Shown one piece after another: positions 1 to 7,850 of a stretch of DNA of 64,000 nt. A program made the translations under genes and the position numbers. The DNA is from Rhodospirillales bacterium (lineage in GTDB: Bacteria; Pseudomonadota; Gammaproteobacteria; Nevskiales; Nevskiaceae): the NCBI GenBank assembly GCA_903970615.1, contig CAJCJH010000052.1:1-64000 (forward strand). The letters are read 5' to 3'. Within the stretch, counting starts at the first letter, position 1, and each line of letters begins with the position of its first letter. Under the pieces are notes generated by a model. The model did not search any database. It had not been told where the DNA came from and saw nothing but the letters and a program-made list of their open reading frames with translations.

Positions 1-1041
1 GGCCGAGGCGGCGATCTTCCGACGCTGCTTCGTTCGCCGAGCCTCTTCAGGAATCTGCGGGACGAGGAATTCGCCGGTCTGATTCTCTGGATCCGTGCCT
101 ACAACATACAGGCAAATCATCCGGTGCACGTGATCGGCATCGACTGCCAGGACGGCGGTATCGATGCCGAGTATGCGTTGCGCTTCTTACGCGCCCGAGA
201 TCACAATATGGCGGCTCGATTCGATGGCGCATTTACTTCTCTGCTGTCAGGCACCACCCGACCACGATTTGCCGTTTGGGCGACCACCGCAAACGTATCT
301 GACTACGTCAAAGCAAACGAGGCTTCTCGTGAGCTTGAGCAGTTGTTCACTACGCACCAAGCGGCCTGGGCAGATAAATCCGGCTATGCGGAAGCCGCGT
401 ATGCGGCAAAAAGCGCACGGCAGGCTTTCGACGCTTTCGAACTGGATGGCGGTCGGGGTGATCCCGAAAAGGACGGCATGGAATACTACGGCCGACGTGA
501 CCGTTACATGTCGGCCAATCTGTTGGAACGTTTGAATGGACGAAACGGAGTCTTCTGGGCCCACGACATGCACGCAATGGCGGACCTGCCAGCGTCCGAT
601 GGCTGGCCGTTGGGATACACCTGGGTTGGACGCGAGGTGCATAAAGTGCTTGGCGATCGATATCAAACCGTTACTTTCGCTTGGAGCAAAGGATCATTCC
701 GTGCTCAGACGCAGAATGGGGACGTGGACACCGAAGTTACGCACCGCAAACCGTTGGTGCCGCAAACGCTTCCGAATGACGGGGTTGGCGACCTTGGCGG
801 TGTGCTCCTGCGCACGGGATTCGAAGGCTTCTGGGCCGACCTGCGCACGTTGCCAGCAGAGCCATGGGCGCAGCGTTTTACCTCGACCAACTACGCTCGC
901 GGCTGGGCCGGCTGGCGCGTCGATGCCAAAACATGGAACGCCGACATTAGCGACCATGCTTCACTTCGCCCCGCAACCGACATCCTTGTCTGGTTCAAGC
1001 AGATAACGCCATCCCACATGCTTCCGGGCGATGATTTTTAA
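1..1041 (+). CDS. Erythromycin esterase family protein, 5' end outside the window
   Basis: The reading frame is open from the first base, so the N-terminus lies upstream; 346 codons are visible. The visible part matches the C-terminal half of the erythromycin esterase (EreA/EreB-like) family: a segment ending ILWIRAYN near residue 35, RDRYMSANL (bases 499-525), and the active-site-region motif WAHDMH (bases 556-573), which corresponds to the AHNGH-type histidine motif of Ere enzymes. A further family feature is the GSF stretch near base 690. Members hydrolyse macrolide lactones or unknown esters; many chromosomal homologues have no proven drug activity, so resistance is not implied. It is followed by a 237-base gap and converges on the minus-strand kinase gene. 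Confidence 0.8.
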   Translation, partial: GRGGDLPTLLRSPSLFRNLRDEEFAGLILWIRAYNIQANHPVHVIGIDCQDGGIDAEYALRFLRARDHNMAARFDGAFTSLLSGTTRPRFAVWATTANVSDYVKANEASRELEQLFTTHQAAWADKSGYAEAAYAAKSARQAFDAFELDGGRGDPEKDGMEYYGRRDRYMSANLLERLNGRNGVFWAHDMHAMADLPASDGWPLGYTWVGREVHKVLGDRYQTVTFAWSKGSFRAQTQNGDVDTEVTHRKPLVPQTLPNDGVGDLGGVLLRTGFEGFWADLRTLPAEPWAQRFTSTNYARGWAGWRVDAKTWNADISDHASLRPATDILVWFKQITPSHMLPGDDF

Positions 1042-1150
1042 AGTAGAGGGGTGGTAAATTTGTAAGGATAGTCCACTCTTCGGCTTAAACGTCGACGGTG
1101 TGAAATAGCGGGCGACCGAAACCGCATGAAAATCTCGATCGCCGCCATAC

Positions 1151-1178
1151 GCGGTGCCATCATCCCGCTGTTTTTTTT
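1151..1178 (+). terminator. Possible weak terminator after the esterase gene
   Basis: A short gcgg/ccgc stem (bases 1151-1168) is followed by a run of eight T (1171-1178), about 110 bases after the esterase stop. The stem is only four pairs, so this is tentative. The rest of 1042-1278 shows no gene. Confidence 0.3.
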
Positions 1179-1278
1179 GGGCGAACCGTCTGTTCTCAAT
1201 TCGCTGTAACACTGCCTACTTAAGATAGCAGCGCTAGTTAGTTGGTTCGAGTAAGTGAGTTCAAGGCGTGGGAGGCGA

Positions 1279-2628
1279 TCAGACCGAAAGATAAACGTCG
1301 ACCTGCGCACCGCCGAGACTGCTGCGGCCGAGACTGATCGCGCCGTCGTAGACATGCACCATCTCGGCAATGGCGCCGAGACCGATGCCTTGGCCGGGCA
1401 CGTGTGTATCGGCGCGCACGCCACGCGCTAGCAGTTCGGCAGCGTTTTCGGGAAATCCTGGACCGTCGTCTTCGACCACGATATGCAAACGCCGATCGGC
1501 GAATTCAACCTTCACCGCGATGTGCTGCCTGCACCATTTTCCGGCGTTATCCATCAGGTTGCCGAGCAGTTCGTAAAGATCGCCCTGGTCCGCGCGTGCG
1601 CGCAGCGCGTACGGCACGCGGATTTCAAATTTCGGCTGTTTTTGCGCATAAACCTTGGTCAATGCACCCGCCAGTTTTTCGACGATCGGGCGCACCTGCA
1701 CCGGTTCGGAAAGGGTTCGACGGCCGGCCGCCGCCGCTTTACGCAGCTGGTGATCGGTGATGTCCTGAATGCGGCCGACCGGATCGCTCAGGCGTGCGCG
1801 CGTGGCGGCTTCGGCATCGCTATCGTCGATGATCCCGCGCAACACGGCCAGCGGCGTTTTCAGGCTGTGGGCCAGATCGTCGAGCGCGTTGCGATAACGC
1901 TTTTGTTGCGTGCGCTCGGCCAGGATCATCGCATTCAGGCCGTTGGCGAGCGGCGTCAATTCCGTTGCATAGTCCGATTCGATACGCGAGCGCTCGCCGG
2001 TTTCAACCTGATGTAGTTCGCGCGCGAGCCGTCGCAATGGACTCAAGCCCCAGCGCAGCACGAAGAACTGCACCGCGATCAAGGCCAGCCCACTGCCGCC
2101 GAGTCCGAACCAGAGAATGCGGCGAAACGTGTAGAGCTGCGCGCGATAGGTGTCCTGATCGTGAAATAGCGCGACGGTGTAGCGCTTAGGCTTTTGCTGG
2201 CCGCCCGCGGCATGCGGACCATTGGTGTCGCCGACCCAGCGCACACCGTAAGCCAGCATGAAACGGTCGCCGGAATCGAGGAACACGCTGGCGCCGACTT
2301 CCGGCGCAGGCACCTGCGGCACCGCGCCCGAAAAGCTCGGACTGCGCCACACCACTTTGCCGCGCTCGTTGAAAATCAGGGCGTCCAGACCTGAAAGGAC
2401 ATGGCCGAGCCGTGGGTCGGGCAGCGCGCCGTCGGGAATCGTCAGCGCGCCGTTGGGGCCGGATTCGGCTGCGCCGAGCAGCGCGAAAACCATGCCTTCG
2501 AGACGATCCTGTTCGCCCTGTTCCGCCGCTGCGCGAAACGCCTGTTCGAGTGCTTCGCCGGACAGCAACAGAAAGGTCGCCAGCACCAGCGAGGCAACGA
2601 CCAGCAGGCGTGTGCGCAGCGATTTCAT
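1279..2628 (-). CDS. PhoQ-like sensor histidine kinase
   Basis: A 449-residue two-component sensor. Membrane helices at about residues 6-28 and 171-195 bracket a periplasmic sensor region of about 140 residues; a HAMP-like linker follows. The dimerisation box LAHSLKTPL contains the phosphoacceptor His254. The ATPase domain shows the N box (Asn357, Asn361 in LGNLMDNAGK), the G1 box DDGPGF (388-393) and the G2 box GQGIGLG (412-418). The architecture, and the regulator encoded just upstream, resemble PhoQ of Xanthomonadales and relatives, which sense cations, acidity or cationic peptides; the signal here cannot be read from sequence. It is separated from the regulator gene by 250 bases, unusually far for such a pair. 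Confidence 0.9.
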   Translation of the reverse strand: MKSLRTRLLVVASLVLATFLLLSGEALEQAFRAAAEQGEQDRLEGMVFALLGAAESGPNGALTIPDGALPDPRLGHVLSGLDALIFNERGKVVWRSPSFSGAVPQVPAPEVGASVFLDSGDRFMLAYGVRWVGDTNGPHAAGGQQKPKRYTVALFHDQDTYRAQLYTFRRILWFGLGGSGLALIAVQFFVLRWGLSPLRRLARELHQVETGERSRIESDYATELTPLANGLNAMILAERTQQKRYRNALDDLAHSLKTPLAVLRGIIDDSDAEAATRARLSDPVGRIQDITDHQLRKAAAAGRRTLSEPVQVRPIVEKLAGALTKVYAQKQPKFEIRVPYALRARADQGDLYELLGNLMDNAGKWCRQHIAVKVEFADRRLHIVVEDDGPGFPENAAELLARGVRADTHVPGQGIGLGAIAEMVHVYDGAISLGRSSLGGAQVDVYLSV

Positions 2629-2786
2629 GGGCGACAGTTTGCCGGTTGAGTGCCTTGTTGACGCTTACTTTAATCGGAGCGATCGAGCCGGGTACTGGCA
2701 GGCCTTGGTCGACTTTGCCCGTAATATTGCTGTGCGACGGGGGGCCAGCTACGCCAGAAATTCGAGCCGTAGGCTTGGGCGGACAT

Positions 2787-2880
2787 GGAAACTCTCAGCG
2801 AAATTGTTGCGGGAAATCTCGTGGAAAATTTTCTGGAAAGTCGCCAGGAAATCTGCCGGGGAACTTGTTGAGAAATCTTC
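2787..2880. repeat. Degenerate tandem repeat of about 12 bases between regulator and kinase genes
   Basis: The core GAAA (once GAAC) recurs at bases 2788, 2800, 2813, 2824, 2836, 2848, 2861 and 2872, a spacing of 11-13. Consensus on the plus strand is roughly GGAAATCTnnnn. The repeat ends at the stop codon of the response regulator gene. No ORF I trust uses it. Confidence 0.6.
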
Positions 2881-3556
2881 AGGTTCGCGGCACATCCCAG
2901 CGATAGCCGGCGCCGCGCAAGGTGGCGATCGGGTTCAGGCTGTTTTCCGGATCGAGCTTGCTGCGCAAGCGGCGCACGAAAACTTCGATGACGTTGCTGT
3001 CGCGTTCCTCATCCTCGTTGTAGAGATGTTCGGTCAAGGTGGATTTGGAAACCACCTGACCCGCGTGCATCACCAGATATTCGAGCACGCGATACTCGAA
3101 GGCGGTGAGTTCGATCATGGCGCCGTTCAAGCTGACGGTTTTGGCGCCGGTGTCGAGCACGATCGGGCCGCATTCGAGCCGCGATTGCGCCCAGCCGCCG
3201 CTGCGGCGCACCAGCGCACGGGCACGCGCGAGCAACTCCTCCTTGTGGAACGGCTTCACCAGATAATCGTCGGCGCCGGCTTCCAGACCTTCGACCTTGC
3301 TTTGCCAGCCGTCGCGCGCGGTGAGAATCAGGATCGGGAATTTGCGGCCGGCCTTGCGCGCAGCCTTGATGACGCTGATGCCGGAAGCTTTCGGCAACCC
3401 CAGATCGATCACCGCGATATCGACCGGATATTCCACTGCCATGTAAGTGCCTTGCTCGCCATCCGCGGCTTCGTCGATGGCATAGCCGTCTTCCTTCAAA
3501 TGACGGATGACTTGTGCCCGCAACTGCGGATCGTCCTCGATGACCAAAGCGCGCAT
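2879..3556 (-). CDS. PhoP-like OmpR-family response regulator
   Basis: A 225-residue DNA-binding regulator. The receiver domain begins MRALVIEDD with acidic residues Glu7, Asp8 and Asp9, the phosphorylation site Asp51 (VIDLGLP), Thr79 and Lys101 (VKPF). A winged-helix Trans_reg_C domain fills residues 125-220 and ends GAGYRWDV. The ATG at 3556 is chosen because it gives the standard receiver start; an in-frame start 19 codons upstream would overlap the preceding gene. It sits between the PepSY-like gene (53-base gap) and the histidine kinase, so the three genes probably form one operon. The phosphorylated form probably activates or represses envelope genes. Confidence 0.92.
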   Translation of the reverse strand: MRALVIEDDPQLRAQVIRHLKEDGYAIDEAADGEQGTYMAVEYPVDIAVIDLGLPKASGISVIKAARKAGRKFPILILTARDGWQSKVEGLEAGADDYLVKPFHKEELLARARALVRRSGGWAQSRLECGPIVLDTGAKTVSLNGAMIELTAFEYRVLEYLVMHAGQVVSKSTLTEHLYNEDEERDSNVIEVFVRRLRSKLDPENSLNPIATLRGAGYRWDVPRT

Positions 3557-3609
3557 GGTTGTCTCGTTATTGTTATGGCAAGAAAAATCTGAAGATACTG
3601 CCGGGGGTA

Positions 3610-3981
3610 TCAACCGCCGGGTACTGCGATCACCCGAACTTCACCTTCCTTCAACACTTTTACGCGATAGCCCGGTCCATTCGGATCGACCGCGAGGATG
3701 CGGCCGCCGCCGTTCATCTGCTGCGCGCGGCGTGCGGCATCACCCGGCGAGAATTCATTTTGCGGACGTGCGAATTGCGGTTCGCTGCGTGGCCCGAAAG
3801 CTGCTGCCGGCGCACGCGGATACTGTGCTGGATATTGCGGCTGCAGCTGGCGCGGGTCGCGCTGAAACTGCGGTTGCTGCATCAGGCCCGGCGCAGCGCG
3901 GCGATCATCATGGCCATGCGCCCAAGCGGGCTGGATCGCCAGCGCGGCAGCCATAATCAGCAGGTTCCATGAAGTTCGCAT
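3610..3981 (-). CDS. Small secreted PepSY-like protein next to a two-component system
   Basis: A 123-residue protein with a signal peptide ending at about Ala21 (QPAWA), a Gln/Pro/Arg-rich middle (residues 30-80), and a C-terminal stretch of about 40 residues with the pattern DAARRAQQ-GGGRILAVDP-GYRVKVL-EVRVI, typical of PepSY or PepSY-like folds. Periplasmic PepSY proteins are frequently encoded beside PhoPQ-type systems and may modulate the sensor; that role here is inference. It is the first gene before the regulator and kinase genes on the minus strand. Confidence 0.65.
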   Translation of the reverse strand: MRTSWNLLIMAAALAIQPAWAHGHDDRRAAPGLMQQPQFQRDPRQLQPQYPAQYPRAPAAAFGPRSEPQFARPQNEFSPGDAARRAQQMNGGGRILAVDPNGPGYRVKVLKEGEVRVIAVPGG

Positions 3982-4047
3982 CAGATTACTTTAGCGGCTT
4001 TGATGCCAGCTGTATGCTCTGCAGCCGGCATCTTGATAAGCGCCTGG

Positions 4048-4629
4048 TCAATACGGTGCCGGAGCGACATTGACGTTCACCGCCATGCGCGGACCAGGAT
4101 CGTACGGCAAGCGTGTGGTGTAAACGCGGCCGGCGTAACGGTAGGTGACGTTGTAGCCATCGATCTGCTGCTCGTCGTGAAACGCGTCGACCGTCTGGCA
4201 TTGCTCCTGATAGCCCACCTGCGGCGGACCCTGATTGCGGTTGGCGATGTTGTTGCCGAGGCTCGCGCCCACCGCCGCACCGCCGACGGTTGCCAGCACG
4301 CGGCCGGAGCCATGACCGAATTGATCGCCGAGTACGCCGCCCAGAATGCCGCCGATCAGCGTTCCGGCCACGGTGTTGTCGCGGTTGCGACCGTCGTCGT
4401 AAACCACTTGTTGCTGATAGCACTGCTGCTGCGGCTGGTTGACACGGACGATACGATAGATCGGCTGGGTGCTCAGCACTTCGGCATACACCGGCCCGGC
4501 ATAGTCCGGCGGCGGTGGCGCAAAAGGTGGCGGTGCAACCGGCGGCGGCGGATAGGGATACGCCAGCGCAGCATGGCTGAGGCCGAGTGCGATGATCGCG
4601 GCAACGACGCTTGAAATCCAGGTGCGCAT
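4048..4629 (-). CDS. Glycine-zipper 2TM envelope protein
   Basis: A 193-residue protein with an N-terminal signal sequence (residues 1-23), a proline-rich stretch (residues 24-42), and a glycine-zipper hairpin (about residues 85-130, TLIGGILGGVLGDQFG and GGAAVGASLGNNIAN) as in the 17-kDa surface antigen / Rick_17kDa family. The C-terminal part has QTVDAFHDEQQIDGYNVTYR, common in this group. These proteins are thought to be outer-membrane or periplasmic structural proteins with unknown detailed function. The gene reads toward the PepSY/two-component operon with a 66-base gap; linkage is possible. The 217 bases upstream (4630-4846) show no gene. Confidence 0.75.
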   Translation of the reverse strand: MRTWISSVVAAIIALGLSHAALAYPYPPPPVAPPPFAPPPPDYAGPVYAEVLSTQPIYRIVRVNQPQQQCYQQQVVYDDGRNRDNTVAGTLIGGILGGVLGDQFGHGSGRVLATVGGAAVGASLGNNIANRNQGPPQVGYQEQCQTVDAFHDEQQIDGYNVTYRYAGRVYTTRLPYDPGPRMAVNVNVAPAPY

Positions 4630-4846
4630 GGTGCTTCTCCAAAAGTCACGCCAAAAATGGCGAAAACTTATCGCGGTAAATTACGCGCGCGACCTGAATT
4701 CAGCCTGAATCGATCGCCCTTAACGCCCTATCGCTGTTGGCTTTACACAGGTTTTCGCCGAATCGGAATCCTGCTAGTCCATAGCATTCCAGCCGATCGG
4801 CTGCTTGCCCGTCGCGGCGAATTCAGTGGCGAATCGAATCATCCAA

Positions 4847-5473
4847 TCAAGCCGGCATCGGCAATCCATTCTTGGCGTAAGCGCGGAACAGGGTGCGCGC
4901 CAGCACGTCCAGAATGCGTTGCACTTCTTCGTGCGATTGATAACGCAAGGGCAGGATCACCACGGCTTCGACCAGCGCGATGATGGCGCGCGAAAAATCT
5001 TCGAGATCACCGTGCAGATCGAACTGGCCTTGGTCGACGCCGCGTTGCAAGGTCGCCGCCACCACCTGCTGCGACGCCAGCTCGAAGCGGCGTTGCGCGG
5101 CTGCGAGTTCGGCCGTTTCCGGCGCCGATGGCAACAGCCAGAAACCGGCAATACCGCTGCGGATGCTGGGAATTTCGATCAGCAACTCTACGCCGCGAAA
5201 CAGCCCGAGCACGGCCAGCTGCGCATCCGGCTGTTGCGTCATCGGCGTGAAAATGAATTCATCGAACATCGCGTGCAGCCGTTGCAGGCAATCCAGAAAC
5301 AAAGCTTCCTTGCCGGAATAATGCCAGTACAGCGCGCCCTTGCTGAGATTCGCCGAGGCGGCGATATCGCCGATCGAAACGCCATCGTAACCATAGCGGC
5401 CGAACAGATCGAAGGCGCGTTCCTGCAGAATTTTCAGCGTGTCGAATTGCTCGTGGGCAGGTTTTCGCGGCAT
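4847..5473 (-). CDS. TetR/AcrR-family transcriptional repressor
   Basis: A 208-residue regulator starting MPRKPAHEQF. The N-terminal helix-turn-helix covers residues 10-55, with the family motif FGRYGYDGVSIGDIAASANLS followed by KGALYWHYSGKEALF. The C-terminal ligand domain (residues 65-200) resembles AcrR/TtgR-type sensors. The ATG at 5473 is preferred over one 20 codons further upstream because it gives the usual TetR length. It is divergent from the sirtuin gene, but no efflux or metabolic target gene lies beside it, so its target is unknown. Confidence 0.88.
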   Translation of the reverse strand: MPRKPAHEQFDTLKILQERAFDLFGRYGYDGVSIGDIAASANLSKGALYWHYSGKEALFLDCLQRLHAMFDEFIFTPMTQQPDAQLAVLGLFRGVELLIEIPSIRSGIAGFWLLPSAPETAELAAAQRRFELASQQVVAATLQRGVDQGQFDLHGDLEDFSRAIIALVEAVVILPLRYQSHEEVQRILDVLARTLFRAYAKNGLPMPA

Positions 5474-5718
5474 GCTGAAATGCGATGATCGGTTGCGTAA
5501 ATGAATGTCGGAGCGGGCTGCAAATGTACACACCAGCGAGCAATCGGATCGAAGACCGCGCGCGGCACCTCGCCGTCATGCGCGAGTATAACTTTGCCGC
5601 ACTCATTACCGGCGCCGAAAGCCGATTGCTGGCGACGCACTCGTCATTCATGGTGATTGAAGATGGCGCTGCATTTGATTCCCGGTGCCCGATTGTGAGT
5701 GATGCCAAGGCCGCATAA

Positions 5719-6486
5719 GTGAGCGCAACAGCCATCGAAGCCTTGGCGCGCGATTTGCGCGCAGCCCAGCGCGTACTGGTGATTACCGGCGCAGGCATGT
5801 CGGCGGATTCCGGCTTGCCGACTTACCGCGGCGTCGGCGGACTTTACGACGCTGGCCCGACGCCGGAAGGTGTGGCGATCGAGGATGCGCTATCGGGCGA
5901 AATGCTCCGGCGCGACCCCGCTCTGTGCTGGAAATATCTCACCGAAATCGAGCGCGCCACGCGCGGGCGTGCGCCGAATGTCGGGCATCAGGCGCTGGTG
6001 AAAATGGCTGCGCATTTCAAGCGCTTTACCGTGCTGACGCAGAATGTCGACGGCTTTCATCGACGCGCCGGCCAGCCGGACTTGATCGAGATTCACGGCA
6101 ATGTTCACGGGCTGCATTGCACCGTTTGCGACTACCAAACGCTGGTCGAAAATTACGAGTATCTGAGCCTGCCGCCGGCTTGTCCGCAGTGCTCAGCGCT
6201 GGTGCGTCCGCGCGTGGTTTTATTTGGCGAAGCATTACCATCGCCAGAGTTGCAGCGACTCGAAACGGTTCTGCGCGAAGGTTCGGATGTGGTGCTTTCG
6301 ATCGGTACCACCAGCGTGTTTCCGTATATCGCCTGGCCAGTGCGCAATGCCGCGCGCGCCGGCTTGCCGACTGCGGAAATCAATCCGGGCGACAGCGAAG
6401 TTTCGCAGCTGGTGAAGTACCGCATTCGTGCCGGTGCGGCGCAAACACTGGCAAGTCTGCTGGATTTACTCGATCGCCCAGCCTGA
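5719..6486 (+). CDS. NAD-dependent protein deacylase of the Sir2 family
   Basis: A 255-residue sirtuin starting at GTG. It has the NAD-binding motif GAGMSADSGLPTYRG (residues 24-38), TQNVDGFH (107-114), the catalytic histidine His126 in IEIHGN, and four zinc cysteines at 134, 137, 155 and 158 (CTVC and CPQC). Sirtuins remove acyl groups from lysines using NAD and release nicotinamide and O-acyl-ADP-ribose. Whether it is a deacetylase or a desuccinylase of CobB type cannot be decided; I do not see the tyrosine/arginine pair of class III enzymes with certainty. Bases 5474-5718 upstream hold no convincing gene. Confidence 0.92.
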   Translation: MSATAIEALARDLRAAQRVLVITGAGMSADSGLPTYRGVGGLYDAGPTPEGVAIEDALSGEMLRRDPALCWKYLTEIERATRGRAPNVGHQALVKMAAHFKRFTVLTQNVDGFHRRAGQPDLIEIHGNVHGLHCTVCDYQTLVENYEYLSLPPACPQCSALVRPRVVLFGEALPSPELQRLETVLREGSDVVLSIGTTSVFPYIAWPVRNAARAGLPTAEINPGDSEVSQLVKYRIRAGAAQTLASLLDLLDRPA

Positions 6487-6619
6487 GCTTTTGCCGCGCC
6501 GCTGCATGCTGCGCCCGCAGGCGTTATCGTGTGGTCTTGAACCTGCGTTGCTGCGCCCGCATCTATCGCCGCAGCGCATTCAGCAAAAATTCAAGCAAAA
6601 CCTGTCGGAGCTTTGGAAC

Positions 6620-7000
6620 ATGCCGTTTTACGAATACGTCTGCACCGAGTGCGGCCAACAGACCGAAGTGCTGCAACGACTTTCCGATCCGCCGGAAACG
6701 GAATGCCCGAATTGTCATCAACCGGCGCTGATCAAGCAGGTTTCCGCCGCCGGTTTCCGTTTGAAAGGCAGCGGCTGGTACGAAACCGATTTCAAATCCG
6801 GCAACAAACGCAATCTGGAAGGCGAGAGCAGCGCACCGTCGGCGGTGGTGAAAGACGGCGCCGCCAAAGCCGAATCCAAGCCCGATGCCAAAGCGGCCGA
6901 GCCGGCTCCCGCGAAAGCCGAAAGCAAGGCGGAATCGAAATCGGCCAAAGCCGAGCCTGCCAGCAGCACGTCGTCGTCCGGCCCGAAAACGCCGGCATGA
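6620..7000 (+). CDS. FmdB-family zinc ribbon protein
   Basis: A 126-residue protein beginning MPFYEYVCTECG. Cysteines 8, 11, 29 and 32 form the zinc ribbon of the FmdB/CxxC regulatory family; GSGWYETDF follows at about residue 53. From residue 75 the sequence is an Ala/Lys/Glu/Ser-rich low-complexity tail ending in polar residues. The ATG at 6620 was chosen because the motif must begin directly at the start. Function is unclear; the family is often linked to aspS in proteobacteria, and that gene lies downstream here. Its stop overlaps the next start (ATGA). Confidence 0.88.
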   Translation: MPFYEYVCTECGQQTEVLQRLSDPPETECPNCHQPALIKQVSAAGFRLKGSGWYETDFKSGNKRNLEGESSAPSAVVKDGAAKAESKPDAKAAEPAPAKAESKAESKSAKAEPASSTSSSGPKTPA

Positions 7001-7614
7001 TCAAGCGCTGGTTCCTGGCGGGGCTGCTGGTCTGGATTCCGCTAGGCGCCACGCTGCTCGTCATCCGCTTTTTGCTCGGCCTGCTGGATACCAGCCTATT
7101 GCTGATTCCGCCGTCGCTGCGGCCGGATATTCCCGGCCTCGGCGCGCTGCTGAGTGTTGCGCTGGTGCTCGGCACCGGCGTGCTGGCCGCGAATTTCCTC
7201 GGCAGCAAGTTGCTCGAATGGATCGAAAATCTGTTCCAGCACATTCCGCTGGTGCGCTCGCTCTATGGCGGCATGAAGAAACTGGCCGAGACGCTGTTTT
7301 CCGAAAACGGCACCTCGTTCCGCAAGGTCTTGCTGATCGAATGGCCGCGAGCGGGGCAGTGGTCGGTCGGCTTTCAGGCTGGCGAACCGCTGCGGCAGGC
7401 GGCTGCAATCACCGGTGAAGAAATGGTGACGGTGTTCGTGCCGACCACGCCGAATCCCACCTCCGGTTTTCTGATGCAGGTGAAGAAGCGCGAAGCCGTG
7501 GTGCTGGACATGACGGTCGAAGAAGGCATGCGTTATGTGATCTCGCTCGGCGTGGTGCCGCCTACGGCAAGTGCTGTGTCCACTCCAAGGACGCCCAGCG
7601 TGCCGATTGCCTGA
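6997..7614 (+). CDS. DUF502 family inner-membrane protein
   Basis: A 205-residue protein starting in an ATGA overlap with the FmdB gene. Two N-terminal membrane helices (about residues 5-27 and 46-70) are followed by the family region with IPLVRSLYGGMKKLAETL and a soluble part containing VFVPTTPNPTSGF, the hallmark of DUF502. Molecular function is unknown. The fmdB-DUF502-aspS order is widespread in Beta- and Gammaproteobacteria, which supports both assignments. The 233 bases before aspS carry a tandem 12-base duplication (7728-7752) and no gene. Confidence 0.9.
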   Translation: MIKRWFLAGLLVWIPLGATLLVIRFLLGLLDTSLLLIPPSLRPDIPGLGALLSVALVLGTGVLAANFLGSKLLEWIENLFQHIPLVRSLYGGMKKLAETLFSENGTSFRKVLLIEWPRAGQWSVGFQAGEPLRQAAAITGEEMVTVFVPTTPNPTSGFLMQVKKREAVVLDMTVEEGMRYVISLGVVPPTASAVSTPRTPSVPIA

Positions 7615-7850
7615 GCGGTTGTTGCGGCAGCGGGTCTGGGCAAAACGTGCGGTACTAAACCGGTGCGGCAATCCCGTGCAGCCGGCGGGTCAACCGACTA
7701 AATCGTTGCTTTATCCAAAGTCGTCGAGTCTTTACTGGGGTCTTTACTCGGGAATCTATTCTTCGCAGTACACGCCCACCGCCGCGCGCGGCTACAATTC
7801 GCGCTTGATGATTTTTCGTCGCTCTGGCCTCTGGTTGTGATTTTCTGATG

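Noticed and set aside
1230-1262. GGTTCGAGT resembling a tRNA T-loop
   Set aside because: No cloverleaf arms can be folded around it.
2258-3592. 444-codon plus-strand frame across the kinase and regulator genes
   Set aside because: It is antisense to both two-component genes; composition is Arg/Ala/Ser-rich like other shadows.
5485-5718. 77-codon plus-strand frame before the sirtuin gene
   Set aside because: No ribosome site, no domain, and it spans the TetR promoter region; probably chance.
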